64,000 bases of DNA, from the NCBI GenBank assembly GCA_050302475.1, contig JBNLBF010000015.1, positions 1-64,000 on the forward strand, read 5' to 3'. Numbering within the stretch: the stretch's first letter is position 1; every line of letters starts with the position of its first letter. The DNA is from NORP23 sp050302475 (lineage in GTDB: Bacteria > Pseudomonadota > Alphaproteobacteria > Rhodobacterales > Rhodobacteraceae). Position numbers and translations under genes: made by a program. The notes below the pieces were generated by a model. That model saw only the letters and a list, made by a program, of their open reading frames with translations, ran no database searches and was not told the DNA's origin. This document shows positions 56,324-64,000 of this stretch, piece after piece.

Positions 56324-57615
56324 TCCGTCTGATCTTTGCCCTTTGCCTGATCGCCCTGCCCGCCCGGGCCATGATGATACAGGAGGTCACCACCGAGAGC
56401 GGTATCACCGCCTGGCTAGTGGAGGAGCATTCAATCCCGATTGTATCCATCGACATTCTGTTCCGGGGCGGCGCTGGTGTTGACCTGCCGGGCAAGGAAG
56501 GGGCAACCAATCTGATGATGGGGCTGTTGGAAGAGGGCACCGGCGATATGGATGCCACCGCCTATGCCGAAGCGGTCGAAACTTTGGCCGCCCGCTTCAG
56601 TTTCGATGCCAGTCGCGACACGGTTTCCGTTGAAGCGACCGTGTTGCGCGAAAATCTCGGAGATTCGATGGCGCTCTTGCGCATGGCCCTTGTGGAACCC
56701 CGATTTGATCAGGTTGCATTTGACCGGGTGCGTGGACAAGTGGAATCCATCCTCCGCTACAACGAGCGGGACCCCGGCGAAATTGCCGCTGCGCGTTTGT
56801 TCGCGGATGCTTTCCCCGACCACCCCTATGGACGAGCGGTCGAAGGCACGCTCGAAAGTATTACCGCCCTTTCACCTGCAGACATGCACGAAGCCCGCGA
56901 ACGCGCGCTTGTGCAGTCCCGCGTCTTTGTGGGCGTTGTTGGAGACATCACCGCTGACGAGCTGGTTATCCTCTTGGATAACCTGCTGGGCGATCTGCCG
57001 ATGGACGGACCGGACCTGCCCGCAGACACCACCACACAGGCAGAACCGGGTGTGACCGTAATTAACTTCCCTTCCCCGCAGTCGAACGCCTATCTGGCGC
57101 ATGAAAGCATCGCGCGGGATCATCCAGATTATATCCCGCTCTATATTCTCAACCATATTTTCGGCACGGGGTTCGTGTCTCGTCTCAATCAGGAAGTCCG
57201 CGAGAAACGCGGTCTGACCTATGGCGTCGGCAGCTTCCTTGTTCCATTCCAGAATGCCTCTCTGCACATGGCCTCACTTGCGAGTGAAAACGCGAAAATG
57301 GCCGAAGCGCTGGAGGTCATTCAGGCCGAATGGACGCGACTGGCAGAAGATGGCGTAACGGCAGAGGAGCTGGATGCAGCGAAGAAATACCTTACCGGGT
57401 CATATGCGCTGCGGTTTGACAGCAATGCGGCAATTGCCTCGGGACTGGCAGGGTTGCAATTTGGCGGTCTACCGATCGACTATATCAACACGCGCAATGA
57501 TATGGTGAATGCCGTTACGCTGGACGACATCAATCGCGTTGCCCGCGAGCATCTGAAACCCGATCAGTTGCAAATCGTTGTGGTTGGCCAACCTGACGGC
57601 CTTACGTCAGAATAA
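56320..57615 (+). CDS. M16 peptidase-like protein lacking the zinc motif
   Basis: A 431-residue paralogue of the preceding protein, with a signal peptide (FALCLIALPARA). The site equivalent to HxxEH reads NLMMGL, so it cannot bind zinc in the usual way. The R/Y pair (TYGVGSFL) typical of the non-catalytic M16 partner is present in REKRGLTYGVG. It probably completes the closed chamber with the catalytic subunit. ATG 56320 overlaps the upstream stop by four bases. Confidence 0.9.
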   Translation: MIRLIFALCLIALPARAMMIQEVTTESGITAWLVEEHSIPIVSIDILFRGGAGVDLPGKEGATNLMMGLLEEGTGDMDATAYAEAVETLAARFSFDASRDTVSVEATVLRENLGDSMALLRMALVEPRFDQVAFDRVRGQVESILRYNERDPGEIAAARLFADAFPDHPYGRAVEGTLESITALSPADMHEARERALVQSRVFVGVVGDITADELVILLDNLLGDLPMDGPDLPADTTTQAEPGVTVINFPSPQSNAYLAHESIARDHPDYIPLYILNHIFGTGFVSRLNQEVREKRGLTYGVGSFLVPFQNASLHMASLASENAKMAEALEVIQAEWTRLAEDGVTAEELDAAKKYLTGSYALRFDSNAAIASGLAGLQFGGLPIDYINTRNDMVNAVTLDDINRVAREHLKPDQLQIVVVGQPDGLTSE

Positions 57616-57656
57616 CGCATTTCAGAATCGCCTCCGTTCATGCTACAAATTGTGGC

Positions 57657-59489
57657 ATGAACGCCTTTGACCCCAATATATCGCAACGCCAGCCCATAAG
57701 GCAGCTGGACGATGCCGCCGCCAACCGCATCGCTGCGGGCGAGGTTGTGGAACGTCCGGCCTCTGCTGTGAAGGAGCTGGTGGAAAATGCGCTGGATGCG
57801 GGGGCTGGGCGGATTGATGTGGCCTATGCCGATGGGGGAAAGACCCTGATCCGCGTGAGCGACGACGGCCACGGCATCCCGGCGGACGAACTGCCGCTTG
57901 CCCTGTCCCGCCACGCAACATCGAAAATCGACGGGTCCGATTTGCTGAATATTCGGTCGTTCGGGTTTCGTGGAGAGGCTTTGCCCTCGCTTGGCGCTGT
58001 CGGGCGGCTGATGATTACGTCGCGGTTCGGGGCGGACGACGCAGCACGTATCGCCGTCAATGGCGGCGCGATTGGCGCGGTCGAACCCGCGGCACTGTCG
58101 CGTGGCACCGTCGTAGAACTGCGTGACCTGTTCCATGCCACCCCCGCCCGCCTGAAATTCCTGCGCACCGACCGGGCCGAAGCGCAAGCGATCAACGACG
58201 TAATCAAGCGCCTTGCCATGGCGGAACCGTCCGTGGGCTTCACGCTGCGCGATGTATCCGGTGGCGGCGATGGCAAGCTGAAGTTCCGTGCAGACCCTGA
58301 AACCGGCGACATGTTCGACGCGCTGGCGGGGCGGTTGCGCAATATCATAGGCGCGGATTTCATCGAAAACGCCCTACCGATTGATGCGGAGCGTGAAGGC
58401 TTGACGCTGACGGGCTTCGCGGCCCTGCCGACCTATTCGCGAGGCGCGGCGGTGGCGCAATTCCTGTTCGTCAATGGCCGCCCGGTTCGTGACAAACTGT
58501 TGATCGGGGCGCTGCGCGGGGCCTATGCCGATTTCCTCAGCCGCGACCGGCATCCCGCCGTTGCCCTGTTCCTGACCTGCGACCCCGAACGCGTTGATGT
58601 CAACGTTCACCCAGCCAAGGCCGAGGTCCGGTTTCGCGAACCCGGCGTAGCGCGCGGGCTGATCGTTTCCGCGCTGAAACATGCCCTGGCCGAGGCCGGG
58701 CATCGCGCCTCCACCACCGTCTCCAACGCCACGCTTGGTGCGTTCCGTCCGGAAACGCCGGGACGTTATCAGATGGACCTCGCGTCGCGCAATAACCTGT
58801 CCTATCAGCAGTCCGACAGGGCGCAATCCGGTTTCTCCGAAATGCCACCGATGGCGCGGGTGGAACCCGTGCCCAGCGCCGAGGAGACCTCGCAGGAGGT
58901 TGCCGAGGCGCTTCCTCTCGGCGCGGCGCGGGCACAATTGCACGAAAATTACATTGTCGCGCAAACCGAGGATGGCATGATCCTTGTGGACGCCCACGCC
59001 GCCCACGAACGGCTGGTTTACGAAAAGCTAAAGGCGCAGATGGCCGAAAATGGTGTCGCCGCGCAGGCACTGCTGATCCCGGAAATTGTGGAACTCGGTG
59101 CAGATGACCGCGCCGCAATCCTCGATGCTGCCGAAAGCCTCTCGGCCCTCGGTCTGACCATCGAACCTTTCGGCGGCAATGCCGTCTGTGTCCGTGAAAC
59201 CCCTGCCATCCTTGGCGAAGTCAATGCCAGCGCTATGATCCACGATATCCTAGACGAATTGTCCGACCTGGGCCAAACGCAAACCGTTCAGGACAGGATA
59301 GAGGCGATCCTGTCGCGCGTTGCCTGTCATGGCTCGGTCCGCACGGGCCGGCGCATGTCCGCCCCCGAAATGAACGCGCTCCTGCGCGAGATGGAGGCTA
59401 CTCCCCATTCCGGCCAGTGCAACCATGGTCGCCCCACTTACGTGAAACTGAAAATGACTGATATCGAACGGCTGTTCGGGCGGAGCTGA
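57657..59489 (+). CDS. mutL: DNA mismatch repair protein MutL
   Basis: A 610-residue protein. The GHKL ATPase motifs are ELVENALDAG, DDGHGI and SFGFRGEAL. The C-terminal domain has DAHAAHERLVYE (a DQHA-like motif with Gln to Ala), ACHGSVR and QCNHGRPT, the set seen in MutL proteins with endonuclease activity, as expected where mutH is absent. The ribosome-binding site is weak. Its stop shares one base with the DUF3422 start (TGATG). Confidence 0.96.
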   Translation: MNAFDPNISQRQPIRQLDDAAANRIAAGEVVERPASAVKELVENALDAGAGRIDVAYADGGKTLIRVSDDGHGIPADELPLALSRHATSKIDGSDLLNIRSFGFRGEALPSLGAVGRLMITSRFGADDAARIAVNGGAIGAVEPAALSRGTVVELRDLFHATPARLKFLRTDRAEAQAINDVIKRLAMAEPSVGFTLRDVSGGGDGKLKFRADPETGDMFDALAGRLRNIIGADFIENALPIDAEREGLTLTGFAALPTYSRGAAVAQFLFVNGRPVRDKLLIGALRGAYADFLSRDRHPAVALFLTCDPERVDVNVHPAKAEVRFREPGVARGLIVSALKHALAEAGHRASTTVSNATLGAFRPETPGRYQMDLASRNNLSYQQSDRAQSGFSEMPPMARVEPVPSAEETSQEVAEALPLGAARAQLHENYIVAQTEDGMILVDAHAAHERLVYEKLKAQMAENGVAAQALLIPEIVELGADDRAAILDAAESLSALGLTIEPFGGNAVCVRETPAILGEVNASAMIHDILDELSDLGQTQTVQDRIEAILSRVACHGSVRTGRRMSAPEMNALLREMEATPHSGQCNHGRPTYVKLKMTDIERLFGRS

Positions 59490-60763
59490 TGGAAACGCCA
59501 CAACGATATGCGCTGAACAATGAACTGCATGCGCGCCCGTTCCCACAGCTGACCTCTCCGTCGCACGCCGTTTATCTGGCGGTCAGAAAACCCAACGAGA
59601 CACCGGATCGAAGCGCGGAACGTGTCCATTTGCTCACCCTACTCGACCGGTTTGGCACCGCCCATCCTGCGCCCGACGCCGTGCATTTTTCCGGCCAGAT
59701 CGGACGGCATCAGCTAAAATGGGAGATGCACACCGAATTCGTGACTTACACGGTCTTCTCGGATGACACGACCACTACGCCGTTTGCCAAAACCCTGTTC
59801 GATGTCTTCCCCGCCGACTGGCTGGAGGGCGCAGGCGAGGTGCTTACCTCTGCCATCGTCTGGATCGAACCGGTCAAAGACGAGGTCGCGCGGGACAAGA
59901 TCATCACGGGCCATATGCCGGTCTGGTTTGTCCCTGAAAGCCTTGCCGTGTCCGAAGTTGTCGATCAGGAGGCGACGATCGCCGGTGATTTCCGCATCGA
60001 CGAAAACGGACATGTCCGGTTTGCCGTCCTAACCACCCCCGGTATCGGCCAACGCCGGTTGGGCCGGATCGTCCAGCGCCTGCTGGAGATCGAGACCTAT
60101 CAGGCGGCCTCCATGCTGACCTTGCCCGTTGCCCGTCAGGTTGCCATGCGCGTGTCGGAACTGGACAGTGAATTGTCAACGCTGGTGCAGGACATGTCGG
60201 ATCAGAATGGCGATGATACGGATACACTCGACCGTTTGCTGATGATGTCAGCGGAGATCGAGTTGCTGTCCTCCTCCACCGCCTACCGGTTTGGTGCTGC
60301 GGGCGCGTATGAGGCGATCGTGAACCACCGGATCGAGGTTCTGCGCGAAACCCGGATCGGCGGACGGCAAACCTTCGGCGAATTCATGATGCGGCGCTAT
60401 GATCCGGCGATGCGGACTTGTCGCTCGGCGGAATGGCGGCTCTCCAGTCTATCCTCGCGTGCCGAACGGGCGGCTGATCTGCTGCGAACCCGCGTGGATG
60501 TTGAAGCCAACGAACAAAATTCCGAAGTTCTCAAACAAATGGACCGTCGCGCCGAATTGCAGTTGCGGCTGCAGGAAACCGTCGAAGGCCTGTCAGTGGT
60601 GGCGATCAGCTACTACGCTGTTGGGCTGGTCGGTTACCTGATCGGTCCCGCTGAAAAACTGCTGGGTATCTCCAAAAGCTGGCTGATGGCCGGGGTCACT
60701 ATTCCTGTCGTCATGCTCGTGTATCTGGCCATCCGGCGCATCCGCAAAAGGATGGGTCATTGA
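59489..60763 (+). CDS. DUF3422 family membrane protein
   Basis: A 424-residue protein with a large cytosolic domain (opening RYALNNELHARPFP) and two C-terminal hydrophobic helices (VAISYYAVGLVGYLI and MAGVTIPVVMLVYLAI), ending in a basic tail. DUF3422 is widespread in proteobacteria and of unknown function. It is coupled to mutL upstream and to the HAD gene downstream. Confidence 0.92.
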   Translation: METPQRYALNNELHARPFPQLTSPSHAVYLAVRKPNETPDRSAERVHLLTLLDRFGTAHPAPDAVHFSGQIGRHQLKWEMHTEFVTYTVFSDDTTTTPFAKTLFDVFPADWLEGAGEVLTSAIVWIEPVKDEVARDKIITGHMPVWFVPESLAVSEVVDQEATIAGDFRIDENGHVRFAVLTTPGIGQRRLGRIVQRLLEIETYQAASMLTLPVARQVAMRVSELDSELSTLVQDMSDQNGDDTDTLDRLLMMSAEIELLSSSTAYRFGAAGAYEAIVNHRIEVLRETRIGGRQTFGEFMMRRYDPAMRTCRSAEWRLSSLSSRAERAADLLRTRVDVEANEQNSEVLKQMDRRAELQLRLQETVEGLSVVAISYYAVGLVGYLIGPAEKLLGISKSWLMAGVTIPVVMLVYLAIRRIRKRMGH

Positions 60764-61371
60764 CCCCGAAGGCGATCATTTTCGATATCGGCAACGTCCT
60801 GATCACCTGGCATCCGGAACGGGTCTACGATCAACTGATGACCAAAAACGCCCGGCGGAAAATGTTTGCCGAGGTCGATTTGCACGAAATGAATGATCGG
60901 ATCGACAAGGGCGCGAATTGGCGGGATACCGTCTATGAAACGGCCGAAAAATACCCACAGTACCGCGATATGATCCGCCTGTGGCATGACCGCTGGGAGG
61001 AAATGGCAAGTCCCTCCATCCCTGGCAGCTGGATCATTCTTCAGGCGCTGCGCGCTGCAAAAATACCAGTATTCGCCCTGTCGAATTTTGGTATCCAAAC
61101 CTTCGATTTCGCCGAAGCCCTTTACCCTGAGCTCGCCGATTTCGACCGGCGCTATATCTCGGGCCATATAGGTGTGACCAAGCCCGACCCGACGATTTAC
61201 GAATTGGTCGAGAAGGACAGCGACCTCTCTGGCGCTGACCTGTTCTTCACCGACGACCGTCCTGAAAATATCGACGCGGCAGCAGCGCGGGGCTGGCAAA
61301 CGCATTTGTTTGAAGGGCCGGAAGGGCTGGCGCTTCGCCTTTCCGAAATGGGATTCATTTTACAGTCGTAA
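60760..61371 (+). CDS. HAD-superfamily phosphatase, YihX-like
   Basis: A 203-residue HAD hydrolase. Motif I is FDIGNVL (nucleophile Asp), motif II FALSNFG, the lysine lies in GVTKPDPTIY and motif IV is FTDDRPENI. This set resembles YihX, a glucose-1-phosphate phosphatase; the substrate here is unproven. The start is TTG 60760, overlapping the DUF3422 stop (TTGA), with AAGGA upstream. Confidence 0.9.
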   Translation: MTPKAIIFDIGNVLITWHPERVYDQLMTKNARRKMFAEVDLHEMNDRIDKGANWRDTVYETAEKYPQYRDMIRLWHDRWEEMASPSIPGSWIILQALRAAKIPVFALSNFGIQTFDFAEALYPELADFDRRYISGHIGVTKPDPTIYELVEKDSDLSGADLFFTDDRPENIDAAAARGWQTHLFEGPEGLALRLSEMGFILQS

Positions 61372-61431
61372 AACGGATTTTGATAAATCGAAATCTCGCA
61401 GTATCCTCCCAGATAAAGTGGGGGAGTTAAC

Positions 61432-61869
61432 ATGAACGAGACAAAGAAAACGCCTTGGCATATCTGGGTTGTGGGGATTGTATCCCTGTTATGGAACGCC
61501 ATGGGCGCACTGGATTACGCGATGACGCAATTCCGCGTCGAGAGCTATATGGGTCAGTTTACCGAAGAGCAGCTCGCCTTTTTCTACAGCTTCCCAAGCT
61601 GGGTACAGGCAACATGGGCGATTGCCGTCTGGGGCGCGGTGCTGGGCTCGATCCTGATCCTGCTACGCAAGAAACTGGCCGTGCCGGTTTTCTGGGTCGC
61701 GCTGATCGCGATGGTGCTGACCTCTATTCACAATTTCTTCCTGTCCGAAGTCAGCATGACCGATATCGCGGGAACCGGGGCACTCGTCTTCTCGCTGGCG
61801 ATATTCGTAGTGTCCGTATTGCTGGTGATTTACGCAACCGTGCAGTCCAGAAATGGCAATTTGCGGTAG
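61432..61869 (+). CDS. Four-helix membrane protein, unknown
   Basis: A 145-residue protein with four hydrophobic segments (IWVVGIVSLLWNAMGALDY, ATWAIAVWGAVLGSILILL, PVFWVALIAMVLTSIHNFF, LVFSLAIFVVSVLLVIYA). The overall look is of small DoxX-like membrane proteins, but I assign no family. GGGGGAG precedes the ATG. It lies upstream of the xylose genes, with 144 bases between. Confidence 0.75.
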   Translation: MNETKKTPWHIWVVGIVSLLWNAMGALDYAMTQFRVESYMGQFTEEQLAFFYSFPSWVQATWAIAVWGAVLGSILILLRKKLAVPVFWVALIAMVLTSIHNFFLSEVSMTDIAGTGALVFSLAIFVVSVLLVIYATVQSRNGNLR

Positions 61870-61878
61870 CATTTACGC

Positions 61879-61890
61879 ATTATCGATAAT
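61879..61890. promoter_or_regulatory. Palindrome upstream of xylB
   Basis: A perfect 12-base palindrome, ATTATCGATAAT, lies in the gap before xylB, 124 bases from its start. It may be an operator for a xylose regulator, or chance in AT-rich intergenic DNA. Confidence 0.3.
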
Positions 61891-62013
61891 ATTGCTTGAA
61901 ATGTTGCACTGAATCAGGCGGGTTGGCGATTGGAAAAGCGTCATCCCGCTTGAATTATTTTAGGTAGTGAATTAAAAGAGTGAGAATCCGCAAATCGCGG
62001 TCAGGGAGGAATC

Positions 62014-63465
62014 ATGTATCTGGGATTGGACCTCGGCACGTCCGGGCTAAAGGGTATGCTGATCGACGACGCGCAAAATGTCGTCGCATCAAAGAATGCC
62101 AGCATCGACGGGCAGCGCCCGCATTCCGGCTGGTCGGAACAAAATCCCGCCGATTGGATTACCGCCTGTGAATCCGTAATGGATGCGCTGTCCGCAGATC
62201 ATCCTGCGGAAATGTCGGCGCTGAAGGGTATCGGTCTTTCGGGCCATATGCACGGCGCGACGATCCTTGGTGCAGATGATAAACCGCTCCGCCCCTGTAT
62301 CATGTGGAACGACACACGTTCCTACGCCGAGGCTGCCGAACTCGACGCCAACCCGATCTTTCGGGACCTGTCCGGCAATATCGTTTTCCCCGGTTTCACC
62401 GCGCCAAAACTGGTTTGGGTGAAGAATAACGAGCCGGACGTATTCGCGAAGGTCGCCAAAGTCCTTCTGCCGAAAGACTACCTGCGCCTTTGGCTATCCG
62501 GCGAGCATATCTCCGAAATGTCGGATAGTGCAGGAACGTCATGGCTCGACGTTGGCAAACGTGATTGGTCGGACGACCTGCTGTCCGCCACGGACCTGAC
62601 GCGCGATCACATGCCCTCGCTTGTCGAAGGATCACAGGTAGGTGGCACGCTTCGCGATGACCTCGCGGCCCGCTGGAAATTGCCCAAGGGCATCGTGATT
62701 GCCGGGGGTGCTGGCGACAATGCGGCCTCAGCCATCGGGATGGGTACGATCAAGGCTGGGCAGGCGTTTGTGTCGCTTGGCACATCGGGCGTGGTGTTCG
62801 CCGCAAACGACTCTTACCTGCCGAAACCGGAATCCGCCGTGCATGCCTTCTGCCACGCGCTGCCAAACAAATGGCACCAGATGGGGGTTATTCTGGCGGC
62901 AACTGACGGCCTCAACTGGTATTCCCGCATCACCGGGGTGAAGCCATCAGACCTGACCGGAGAATTGGGTGACCTGCAGACCCCCGGCGCCACGCTGTTC
63001 CTGCCCTATCTGGGTGGTGAGCGCACACCGCACAACGACGCCGCCATCCGTGGCGCGTTCCTGAACCTCAGCCACACCGACGACCGCGCCGCGCTGACCC
63101 GCGCCGTGTTGGAAGGGGTTGCGTTTGCGCTTGTCGACAACCTCAACGCGCTGAAATCCGCGGGCACCAACATCGACCGGATGCTGGCCGTTGGTGGTGG
63201 GTCCATGTCCAACTACTGGCTTCAAGTCATAGCGACCGCCATGAACCTGCCCATTGACGTCCCCAAAGACGGCGATTTCGGCGCTGCCTTCGGCGCCGCC
63301 CGCCTCGGCCTCCTCGCCGCAACGGGACAGGATCCCGAAACCATCTGCACCGGGCCCGCGATCGACCATACGATTGACCCCGATGCCAGCCTCACCTCCG
63401 CCTTCGCGGATGCCTATCAACGTTTCAAAGCCGCCTATCCGGCCCTAAAGGGAGCATCAATATGA
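62014..63465 (+). CDS. xylB: Xylulokinase
   Basis: A 483-residue FGGY sugar kinase that phosphorylates D-xylulose to xylulose-5-phosphate. N-terminal LGLDLGTSGLKGMLID binds ATP, and SGHMHGATIL and a later GGAGDNAASAIGMG are typical of XylB. AGGGAGGA precedes the ATG. It overlaps xylA by ATGA, which sets the order xylB-xylA in one operon. Confidence 0.96.
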   Translation: MYLGLDLGTSGLKGMLIDDAQNVVASKNASIDGQRPHSGWSEQNPADWITACESVMDALSADHPAEMSALKGIGLSGHMHGATILGADDKPLRPCIMWNDTRSYAEAAELDANPIFRDLSGNIVFPGFTAPKLVWVKNNEPDVFAKVAKVLLPKDYLRLWLSGEHISEMSDSAGTSWLDVGKRDWSDDLLSATDLTRDHMPSLVEGSQVGGTLRDDLAARWKLPKGIVIAGGAGDNAASAIGMGTIKAGQAFVSLGTSGVVFAANDSYLPKPESAVHAFCHALPNKWHQMGVILAATDGLNWYSRITGVKPSDLTGELGDLQTPGATLFLPYLGGERTPHNDAAIRGAFLNLSHTDDRAALTRAVLEGVAFALVDNLNALKSAGTNIDRMLAVGGGSMSNYWLQVIATAMNLPIDVPKDGDFGAAFGAARLGLLAATGQDPETICTGPAIDHTIDPDASLTSAFADAYQRFKAAYPALKGASI

Positions 63466-64000
63466 CCGATTTCTTCGGCGATATCCAAAAAGTCAAATAT
63501 GAGGGGCCGGACAGCACCAATCCGCTGGCCTTCCACCATTACAACCCCGACGAAATCGTCATGGGCAAACGGATGGAGGATCACCTCCGTTTCGCAGTGG
63601 CCTACTGGCATTCCTTTGCTTGGGAAGGCGGCGACCCATTTGGCGGCCGCACATTTGATCGTCCGTGGTATCCGCAGGATCAGATGGCAAACGCCAAGCT
63701 GAAAGCTGACGTTGCGTTTGAAATGTTCGATATCCTCGACGCGCCGTTCTTCTGTTTCCATGATTACGATGTGCGCCCCGAAGGCGACACATTTGCAGAA
63801 AGCCAGAAGAACCTCGAAGCGATTGTTGATATCTTTGCCGAAAAGATGGAAGGCCGCAAAACCAAGCTGCTTTGGGGGACGGCCAACATGTTCTCCGAAC
63901 GCCGTTGGATGTCGGGTGCCTCGACCAACCCTGACCCTGATGTGTTCGCCTATGCCGCCGCGACCGTGAAATCCTGCATGGATGCGACGCACAAACTGGG
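63462..64000 (+). CDS. xylA: Xylose isomerase, 3' end outside window
   Basis: Converts D-xylose to D-xylulose. The window ends after 179 codons of about 435. The visible part includes FHHYNPDE near the N-terminus, the substrate-binding WEGGDPFGG, and the catalytic CFHDYDVRPEG region. The frame starts at ATG 63462, inside the xylB stop (ATGA). Confidence 0.96.
   Translation, partial: MTDFFGDIQKVKYEGPDSTNPLAFHHYNPDEIVMGKRMEDHLRFAVAYWHSFAWEGGDPFGGRTFDRPWYPQDQMANAKLKADVAFEMFDILDAPFFCFHDYDVRPEGDTFAESQKNLEAIVDIFAEKMEGRKTKLLWGTANMFSERRWMSGASTNPDPDVFAYAAATVKSCMDATHKL

Overview
The window is a compact chromosomal segment of an alphaproteobacterium, most likely a marine Rhodobacteraceae (Roseobacter-group) member. 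The pointers are gene content and order: argH-lptM-lysA next to a TIGR02302/DUF4175 gene, cobS/cobT beside bolA and a J-domain gene, a petP/petR-like regulator pair, the rimP-nusA-ylxR-infB operon, hslV/hslU, DUF3422, DUF2007, DUF465 and YiaA families. I found no rRNA, tRNA, CRISPR array, insertion sequence or complete prophage. Coding density is very high: no gene-free stretch exceeds 300 bases, and many neighbours overlap by ATGA, TGATG or GTGA.

Layout. 1-9057: a very acidic repeat protein with a C-terminal membrane anchor (5' end outside the window), a DUF4175 membrane protein, lysA, a periplasmic molybdopterin-fold-like protein, a 36-residue LptM-like lipoprotein, argH and a divergent TlpA thioredoxin. 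9184-15248: EAL phosphodiesterase, thiolase, glutamine amidotransferase, DUF465, DMT exporter, N6-adenine-type methyltransferase, DUF2007, polyprenyl diphosphate synthase. 15249-20843: RluA, BolA, J-domain protein, VOC protein, and cobS / small secreted protein / cobT in overlapping order. 20840-30877: small membrane protein, aminopeptidase P, DUF427, SH3 protein, ClC channel, FAD-linked dehydrogenase, two tandem stand-alone primase-polymerase-like genes, DUF4177 protein, gatB.

31032-45565: gpmI, rlmH, rsfS, a PspA-YiaA membrane-stress pair opposite a TetR regulator with three identical-core operators, nucleoside hydrolase, DUF2199, ilvE, petP/petR, short PhnA, hslU / membrane protein / hslV, an EEP nuclease, and a divergent ATP-grasp / methyltransferase pair. 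45591-50950: the rimP-nusA-ylxR/L7Ae-infB operon on the minus strand, preceded by an intrinsic-terminator-like hairpin whose U-tract abuts the rimP ribosome-binding site. 51140-64000: cysteine-synthase-like enzyme, TetR regulator, MATE exporter, lspA, a pair of M16 peptidases, mutL, DUF3422, HAD phosphatase, small membrane protein, and the start of a xylose operon (xylB, partial xylA).

Most of the segment is housekeeping. The parts most worth a second look are the tandem helicase-less primase-polymerase pair (27204-28735), the 90-bp-periodic repeat gene with its (CCTGAG)n tract, the rimP leader hairpin, the apparent CTG start of rsfS, the triple operator of the TetR/PspA locus, the unknown genes lodged between cobS/cobT and between hslV/hslU, and the ATP-grasp/methyltransferase pair.
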